DNA of 9,415 nucleotides, taken from Microcaldota archaeon (GTDB lineage: Archaea > Micrarchaeota > Micrarchaeia > Micrarchaeales > CABMGC01). The stretch covers positions 1 to 9,415 of the forward strand of contig DAIDLJ010000030.1 of assembly GCA_027449585.1 (NCBI GenBank), written 5' to 3'. Both the position numbers and the translations under genes were made by a program. Every line of letters begins with the position of its first letter. Within the stretch, counting starts at the first letter, position 1. This document shows, in pieces, positions 5,286 through 9,415 of this stretch. The notes beneath the pieces are model-generated. The model was not told where the DNA came from. It made no database searches and saw only the letters and a program-made list of their open reading frames with translations.

Positions 5286-6716
5286 ATGGCAAAGACTTAT
5301 CTTGAAATAGTAAAGTACATGGTTGAGGCAAAGTTCAACATAGACGGAGTGGTAGACAAGCCGGACATAATCGGCGCTGTCTTTGGACAGACGGAAGGCC
5401 TGCTTGGAAACGAGCTTGACTTAAGGGAGCTGCAGAAGAACGGAAAGATCGGAAGGATAGAGATAGACGTCCAGCAGAGCTCCAACAAGACCTTCGGAAG
5501 ACTGCATCTTCCCGCATCTCTAGACAGGATAGAGACATGCATACTCGCAGCCGCAGTGGAATCTGTGGACAGGGTAGGGCCTTACGAGGCGCAGTTCTCC
5601 GTAGAGAAGGTGGAGGATACAAGATCCGACAAGAGGAGGAAGATACTTACAAGGGCAAAGGAGCTTCTCAAGAAGCTTCTTGACACAGAGATCCCGGACA
5701 GCAAGGAGATCTCGGAGATGGTCCAGGCCGATGTCAAGGCAAGCGACATAACCGAATTCGGTCCTGAGAAGCTTGCGGCAGGGCCAGGAGTGGCAACCTC
5801 TGAAGAAGTAATAATCGTTGAGGGAAGGGCCGACGTGCTCAACCTGCTTAGGAACGACATAAACAATGCCATAGCGGTAGGAGGCGCAGCAGCCAACATA
5901 CCAAAGTCGATAGTTGACCTCATAAGCCAAAAGGACGCAACGCTCTTCCTGGATGGAGATCGCGGAGGCGACATGATCGCAAGATCAATACTCAATGTGG
6001 CAGAGGTGGACTTCATAGCCAAGGCCCCTGACGGCAAGGAGGTTGAGGATCTCACAAGAAAGGAGATAATAAAGGCGCTTAGGACGCGCGTTCCTGTCGA
6101 CCAGTACAAGGGTCTTGGAACAAGCGGAGGAGGCCCTAACGCAGGCAGGTTCCAGGATAAGGGGCCTGCAAGGAGCAGCCCATCCTCAAGCTATAGGGCC
6201 ACTGCAACTCCGGCACAGGCGCAGACCCAGAGCGCAAGAGCTGAGCAGAGGCCTTCGCCTAGGGTAACAGAGCCTCAGCCTGCAAGGCCATCAGGATCGC
6301 TTGCATCCCAGCTTGCGGCAGACGAGCCAGAATCACAAAAGAGCCTTGATACTGTAAGCTACGAGCCGGCATCGAAGCTTGGAAAGGAGGAGAAGACTTC
6401 TGATCCGGTGCTCCAGGCGCAGGTTCTCGCCCAGCTCTCAAGCAGCCTTGACGAGCTATCAGGCACTCTTAGAAGCAGGCTTTACGATTCCGCAGGCAAT
6501 GTCATAAAGGAGATGCCAATAAGGGAACTCCTCTCCGAGATGGACTACTCAAACGGAGTTTATGCGGTTGTGCTTGACGGAGTGATAACCCAAAGGCTAG
6601 TCGAGCTTGCGCTTCAGAAGAACATAAAAGCGGTGTATGGAATCAAGGCAAACCCCCTGACAAGGAAGTTCCATGACATACTCCTTTACACAAAGGAGCA
6701 GGGCAAGATCGCCTAA
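5286..6716 (+). CDS. dnaG: Archaeal DnaG-type primase (TOPRIM)
   Basis: The product is 476 residues from the ATG at 5286, where it begins MAKTYLEIVKYMVEAKFNID as archaeal DnaG does; the 30 extra residues possible from 5196 do not fit the family. The conserved N-terminal region (1-165) leads to a TOPRIM domain (about 173-250) with E179 in VEGRADV and the metal-binding D223/D225 in FLDGDRGG. Residues 277-380 form a Gly/Ser/Pro/Ala/Gln-rich, probably disordered linker. A family-typical C-terminal domain (386-455) then contains VVLDGVITQRLVELA. Archaeal DnaG can make short RNA primers in vitro and associates with the exosome, where it favours poly(A) RNA degradation; replication priming is usually credited to PriS/PriL. 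The next gene starts 18 bases on, so the two probably share a transcript. The identification is firm. Confidence 0.96.
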   Translation: MAKTYLEIVKYMVEAKFNIDGVVDKPDIIGAVFGQTEGLLGNELDLRELQKNGKIGRIEIDVQQSSNKTFGRLHLPASLDRIETCILAAAVESVDRVGPYEAQFSVEKVEDTRSDKRRKILTRAKELLKKLLDTEIPDSKEISEMVQADVKASDITEFGPEKLAAGPGVATSEEVIIVEGRADVLNLLRNDINNAIAVGGAAANIPKSIVDLISQKDATLFLDGDRGGDMIARSILNVAEVDFIAKAPDGKEVEDLTRKEIIKALRTRVPVDQYKGLGTSGGGPNAGRFQDKGPARSSPSSSYRATATPAQAQTQSARAEQRPSPRVTEPQPARPSGSLASQLAADEPESQKSLDTVSYEPASKLGKEEKTSDPVLQAQVLAQLSSSLDELSGTLRSRLYDSAGNVIKEMPIRELLSEMDYSNGVYAVVLDGVITQRLVELALQKNIKAVYGIKANPLTRKFHDILLYTKEQGKIA

Positions 6717-6722
6717 TGGATT

Positions 6723-6729
6723 GGTGGTA
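6723..6729 (+). promoter_or_regulatory. Shine-Dalgarno-like GGTGGTA for the PPOX-fold gene
   Basis: GGTGGTA lies five bases before the ATG at 6735 and favours it over the out-of-frame ATG at 6731. It sits in the 18-base gap after dnaG, which points to translation of the second gene of an operon. Confidence 0.5.
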
Positions 6730-6734
6730 GATGG

Positions 6735-7247
6735 ATGGCATTCTCGGAAGAGTTCGAGGTTGCAAAGCATGTCATCTCGTGCCTCAATTCTACTCCAATA
6801 GCCGTACTCTCGACAATGAGCAAGGACGGCGTATGGGGCACGCCGGTGTACTTCACCCACGATGACAAATTCAACTTCTACATGCTCTCCTCATCAAGGA
6901 GCAGGCATGTGCGGGACATAAAGTCTAACAAGAAGGTATCTCTAGTCATAGTTATGCCCCTTGAAGCATCAGGCGGGCTGCAGGTTGGCATACAGCTTGC
7001 CGGAGATGCCAGCCTTGTGCCGGACAAGGAGATAGGCAACCTCTATTCGGCAAGGACAAAGAAGATAGTAGGGGATAATATAGATTATTTCGATCCGAGC
7101 GGCGCCCAGATGATAAAGAACGAGGGAGGTGTCTTCATAAAAATAGAGCCAAAGATCGTAATGTATCTCGACAGGAGGTATCATGGGCCAGATAGCAAGA
7201 AGGTCGCGATAAAGACCCTAGTCCGCCTAAACAAGTTCATAATCTAA
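6735..7247 (+). CDS. Pyridoxamine 5'-phosphate oxidase-like FMN-binding split-barrel protein
   Basis: This 170-residue protein has the split-barrel layout of the PPOX-like family. A helix (1-17) is followed by a strand TPIAVLSTMSKDG (20-32), then WGTPVYF (34-40), then FYMLSSSRSRHVRDIKSNKKVSLV (48-71). That third stretch is the family's phosphate and flavin-binding stretch, with S53, S55, R56, H58 and R60. AGDASLVPD (89-97) continues the barrel, and GVFIKIEPKIVMYLD (132-146) closes it. Members bind FMN, F420 or heme and act as small reductases or oxidases; which cofactor this one uses cannot be told. True pyridoxine-phosphate oxidases are longer at the C-terminus, so vitamin B6 synthesis should not be assumed. 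It follows dnaG by 18 bases and converges on thrS with a 17-base gap. No functional tie to DnaG is obvious, so co-transcription may be gene packing only. Confidence 0.85.
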   Translation: MAFSEEFEVAKHVISCLNSTPIAVLSTMSKDGVWGTPVYFTHDDKFNFYMLSSSRSRHVRDIKSNKKVSLVIVMPLEASGGLQVGIQLAGDASLVPDKEIGNLYSARTKKIVGDNIDYFDPSGAQMIKNEGGVFIKIEPKIVMYLDRRYHGPDSKKVAIKTLVRLNKFII

Positions 7248-7258
7248 GAAAAAGCCGC
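7248..7258 (-). terminator. Weak T-tract terminator after thrS
   Basis: On the minus strand, GGCTTTTTCTT follows the thrS stop by a few bases. No real hairpin is visible. A short T-run of this kind can end archaeal transcripts, but it lies against the end of the convergent PPOX-fold gene and is only suggestive. Confidence 0.3.
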
Positions 7259-7264
7259 TTTGAG

Positions 7265-8947
7265 TTAGAGTTTCCTCCCCTTTATCTCGTCATTGAGCTG
7301 CGATACAAGTTCATCAAGCGACATTCCGTTCTTCTGGGATCCATCGCGCATCCTTATCGAGACCGTTTTCGCTTCAGCCTCATTCTTTCCAAGTATTACT
7401 GTGTAAGGGATCTCCTTGAGCTTCGCATCCCTTATCTTGTACTGCAATGTTCTTCCGGATATGTCTACTGCAGCTCTGAACCCGCCCTCCTTGAGCCTCT
7501 TGTATACCTCCTCTGCATAACCGCTGACCTGTTCTGATATGGATAGCACAATAACCTGCGTCGGCGCAATCCACACTGGGAACTTGCCCTTGAAGTGCTC
7601 CACAAGTATCGCAGTGAATCTCTCCAGCGAGCCAAGCACTGCGCGGTGTATCATTACTGGGGTGTGCTGCTTGCCATCTTCTCCAGTGTACTCCAAGCCA
7701 AACTTGAGCGGCTGCTGATAGTCTATTTGAAGCGTAGCGCACTGCCATGCCCTGTTCATTGAATCATAAACATCAAAGTCTATCTTAGGCCCGTAGAACG
7801 CCCCTTCCTTCTCCTTTATCTCATACGTCATGCCTGTCTTCTCAAGTGCGGACTTAAGGTGGCCAGTTGCCCTCTCCCATAATGCGTCATCGCCCATGTG
7901 GTCGTCTGGCATCGTGGACAGCTTCGCAACGAATCGCATTCCAAATGCCGAATAGGTCTCCTTTACGAACTGCAGGCATTTCTCCACCTCCTCCTCCAGC
8001 TGCTCTTCCGCAAGGAAGATGTGGCCGTCGTCCTGGGTCAGTTCCATCACCCTGAATAAGCCCGTGAGCGCGCCGCTTACCTCCTTCCTATAAAGCCTGT
8101 CAAAAGTTGCCGTGCGAAATGGCAGCTCCCTATAACTCCATTTCTTCGACTTGAATATGAGTATTGTGGAGGGGCAGTTCATTGGCTTGAGGCCCAAATG
8201 CCCCATGTCGTTCTCGAACATGAACATGTTATCCTTGTAGTGGTCATAGTGTCCGCTAACATGCCATAATGCGACGTTAGATATCGCCGGAGTGCTAGTC
8301 TCCTCAAAACCATACTTGCCCTCAAGCTCCCGCATGAAGTCAACAAGCTTCCTGTAGACTATGCTTCCGTTAGGGTGCCAATAGACCATTGACGGGGACA
8401 CCTCCTGGAAGCTAAAAAGATCAAGTTTCTCTCCGATGCTCCTGTGGTCTGCATCAGGTAGCCCTGACCAGTCGCTCTTTCGCACTATTGCGGTGTTTAC
8501 CTCAACAGGCTTTACCTTCTTGTATACCTTCTGCGGTTCGTCTGCGCTGTAGCTTCTCGACTGCTCTGCAAGAGGGTGCCCTTTCACATCGACGCTCATC
8601 TTCTTGGTCCATCCAAAAGGTGCTCTTTTAACATCATAATCCTTAGAGATGCTCTTGCACAAGTGGCTAAGCACCTTCATTGCTTCATTTGGCGCCTCAA
8701 GGTTGTTGCTTAGATGTGCGAATGGATATACAAGTACGGTGCTCCTTGCGAGCTTCTTCATGAATTCGTCTGTTTCCTTTGCGGCGTGCTCTGCAGTAAG
8801 GAGAGTATCCCCCTTCTCCACGCTAACAAATATGACGAGCACGTTGTCCAGGGAGACCTTCTCCTTCCTTGCATCCTCATAGATGCTTGCCTCCGGGGCT
8901 ATTGGCTCATATGTTATGTTGTTAACATCCATCTGCAGTATCTTCAA
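7265..8947 (-). CDS. thrS: Threonyl-tRNA synthetase, archaeal type with DTD-like editing domain
   Basis: ThrRS attaches threonine to tRNA-Thr. The 560-residue product begins KILQMDVNNITYEPI, like archaeal ThrRS. The N-terminal editing domain (1-145) removes mischarged serine and shows LVIFVSVEK, VYPFAHLS (H78), APFGWTK (K115) and KGHPLAEQSR. The class II core (about 185-450) has motif 2 FDRLYRKEVSGALTGLFRV (282-300), motif 3 PVMIHRAVLGSLERF (430-444), and the zinc ligands C258, H309 and H434. The anticodon-binding domain follows (455-535: PVWIAPTQVIVL, IRDAKLKEIPYTVILG). It is somewhat shorter than the roughly 620-640 residues usual in archaea. I chose the TTG at 8947. The longer frame from TTG 8977 starts upstream of where the TATA box places the transcript, and its extra ten residues are not family-like. 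GGTG about seven bases before 8947 may be its ribosome-binding site. Confidence 0.96.
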   Translation of the reverse strand: MKILQMDVNNITYEPIAPEASIYEDARKEKVSLDNVLVIFVSVEKGDTLLTAEHAAKETDEFMKKLARSTVLVYPFAHLSNNLEAPNEAMKVLSHLCKSISKDYDVKRAPFGWTKKMSVDVKGHPLAEQSRSYSADEPQKVYKKVKPVEVNTAIVRKSDWSGLPDADHRSIGEKLDLFSFQEVSPSMVYWHPNGSIVYRKLVDFMRELEGKYGFEETSTPAISNVALWHVSGHYDHYKDNMFMFENDMGHLGLKPMNCPSTILIFKSKKWSYRELPFRTATFDRLYRKEVSGALTGLFRVMELTQDDGHIFLAEEQLEEEVEKCLQFVKETYSAFGMRFVAKLSTMPDDHMGDDALWERATGHLKSALEKTGMTYEIKEKEGAFYGPKIDFDVYDSMNRAWQCATLQIDYQQPLKFGLEYTGEDGKQHTPVMIHRAVLGSLERFTAILVEHFKGKFPVWIAPTQVIVLSISEQVSGYAEEVYKRLKEGGFRAAVDISGRTLQYKIRDAKLKEIPYTVILGKNEAEAKTVSIRMRDGSQKNGMSLDELVSQLNDEIKGRKL

Positions 8948-8983
8948 CCTAGCACCAATTACAACGATAATACCCAAACAGCC

Positions 8984-8992
8984 TATTTATAC
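8984..8992 (-). promoter_or_regulatory. TATA box for thrS
   Basis: Read on the minus strand this is GTATAAATA, a near-ideal archaeal TATA box. It predicts transcription from about 8962, fifteen bases before the TTG at 8947. That excludes the TTG at 8977 as the start. Confidence 0.65.
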
Positions 8993-9007
8993 TTTATGTA
9001 ACAATTA

Positions 9008-9415
9008 TTAGTGAGCGTATGTAGTATTTCCAGATGACCGTTGGCATATTACATCTCCAGGAGGCAGCGCCATTGCGTATCCTATATCTGGTATTTTACT
9101 AACGTTTATATTATTTCCACAATAAGTTGGGTAAGCACCGACGTCCTTAAACAAAATTATCGGATAGTGTGAAGTCTGATAATTATTGAAGCAGACGCTA
9201 GCATACCCTTTGATATTAATACTGAACAGATTTGATTCATAAGCGGTAATATTATAATAATTGAGGAATGGCCAGGCATTCGATACCACCGAACATCCTT
9301 TTAACATCGTACTACTGAAATTTTTAACCGCATTAATCACTGTGATGTTTCTAGTTCCAATTTCTTGTTGGTAAAACCAATATTTGTAATAATTCTGATT
9401 TGTGTGCATATATAA
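9008..9415 (-). CDS. Secreted or surface protein, C-terminal part (5' end outside window)
   Basis: The frame is open through the window edge; the ATG at 9409 is only the first in-window Met, so the gene is probably cut off and its N-terminus and any signal peptide are unseen. The visible 135 or so residues are rich in Asn, Tyr, Ser and Ile, with several N-x-S/T sequons (NIT, NFSS, NVS, NTT) and four cysteines (spaced about 33, 23 and 24 residues apart). No membrane helix is present. It ends 60 bases before the thrS start, and the thrS TATA box lies in that gap. Base composition here is about 35% G+C by hand count of 9001-9415, far below the nearby genes, which suggests fast divergence or transfer. 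I do not recognise the family; the four-cysteine arrangement loosely recalls the tails of the proteins at 1138-3192 and 3197-3763, without convincing alignment. Confidence 0.6.
   Translation of the reverse strand, partial: LYMHTNQNYYKYWFYQQEIGTRNITVINAVKNFSSTMLKGCSVVSNAWPFLNYYNITAYESNLFSINIKGYASVCFNNYQTSHYPIILFKDVGAYPTYCGNNINVSKIPDIGYAMALPPGDVICQRSSGNTTYAH

Noticed and set aside
5582..6109. Minus-strand open frame of 175 codons inside dnaG
   Set aside because: It is Ser/Leu-rich with no motif and lies opposite the conserved TOPRIM coding sequence.
7380..7748. Minus-strand frame of 122 codons inside thrS
   Set aside because: It is in another frame of the same strand as thrS, whose motif 3 and anticodon domain are coded there; a shadow.
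8948..8977. Longer ThrRS from TTG 8977
   Set aside because: The TATA box at 8984-8992 places the transcript start downstream of this codon, and the added residues do not match the family.
1..9415. CRISPR array, insertion sequence, toxin-antitoxin or defence island
   Set aside because: No regularly spaced direct repeats, transposase, terminal inverted repeats or known defence domains are visible.

Overview
The window looks archaeal. It carries an archaeal-type DnaG (TOPRIM) primase, an Hjc Holliday-junction resolvase, and a threonyl-tRNA synthetase with the archaeal D-aminoacyl-deacylase-like editing domain. It also has TATA boxes about 26-27 bases before likely transcript starts, and a pyrimidine-rich terminator. 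Composition is near 50% G+C over most of the genes. The short intergenic gaps, and several secreted or membrane-anchored Ser/Thr/Asn-rich proteins rich in N-x-S/T sequons, recall the small DPANN archaea (Micrarchaeota/ARMAN type). That lineage placement is an inference; a domain-level call of Archaea is much safer.

Layout. (1) 2-928 (+) is the 3' end of a surface-layer-type protein, closed by a strong hairpin plus a long pyrimidine tract. (2) 1138-3192 and 3197-3763 (+) form a two-gene unit with its own TATA box. Both encode membrane-anchored surface proteins I do not recognise, and both seem to end in a similar four-cysteine exterior domain. (3) 3741-4199 (-) is hjc. It overlaps the end of the preceding gene tail-to-tail and is transcribed from a compact divergent promoter region shared with an unrecognised 231-residue protein at 4277-4972 (+). 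(4) 4973-5285 is the only gene-poor stretch. It holds AT-rich inverted repeats and a doubtful small ORF ahead of dnaG. (5) 5286-7247 (+) is dnaG plus a flavin-reductase/PPOX-fold protein, 18 bases apart. (6) 7265-8947 (-) is thrS with its own promoter. (7) 9008-9415 (-) is the 3' part of another secreted, Cys-containing protein. It is clearly more AT-rich than its neighbours and runs off the window.

The genes fall into two themes: cell envelope (the first three and the last) and information processing (hjc, dnaG, thrS). I see no CRISPR array, tRNA or rRNA, insertion sequence, toxin-antitoxin pair or recognised defence system. The most novel material is the tandem surface-protein pair with the shared Cys domain, and the unknown protein divergent from hjc. 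Several starts (GTG/TTG candidates placed where transcription should begin) suggest leaderless or near-leaderless transcripts.
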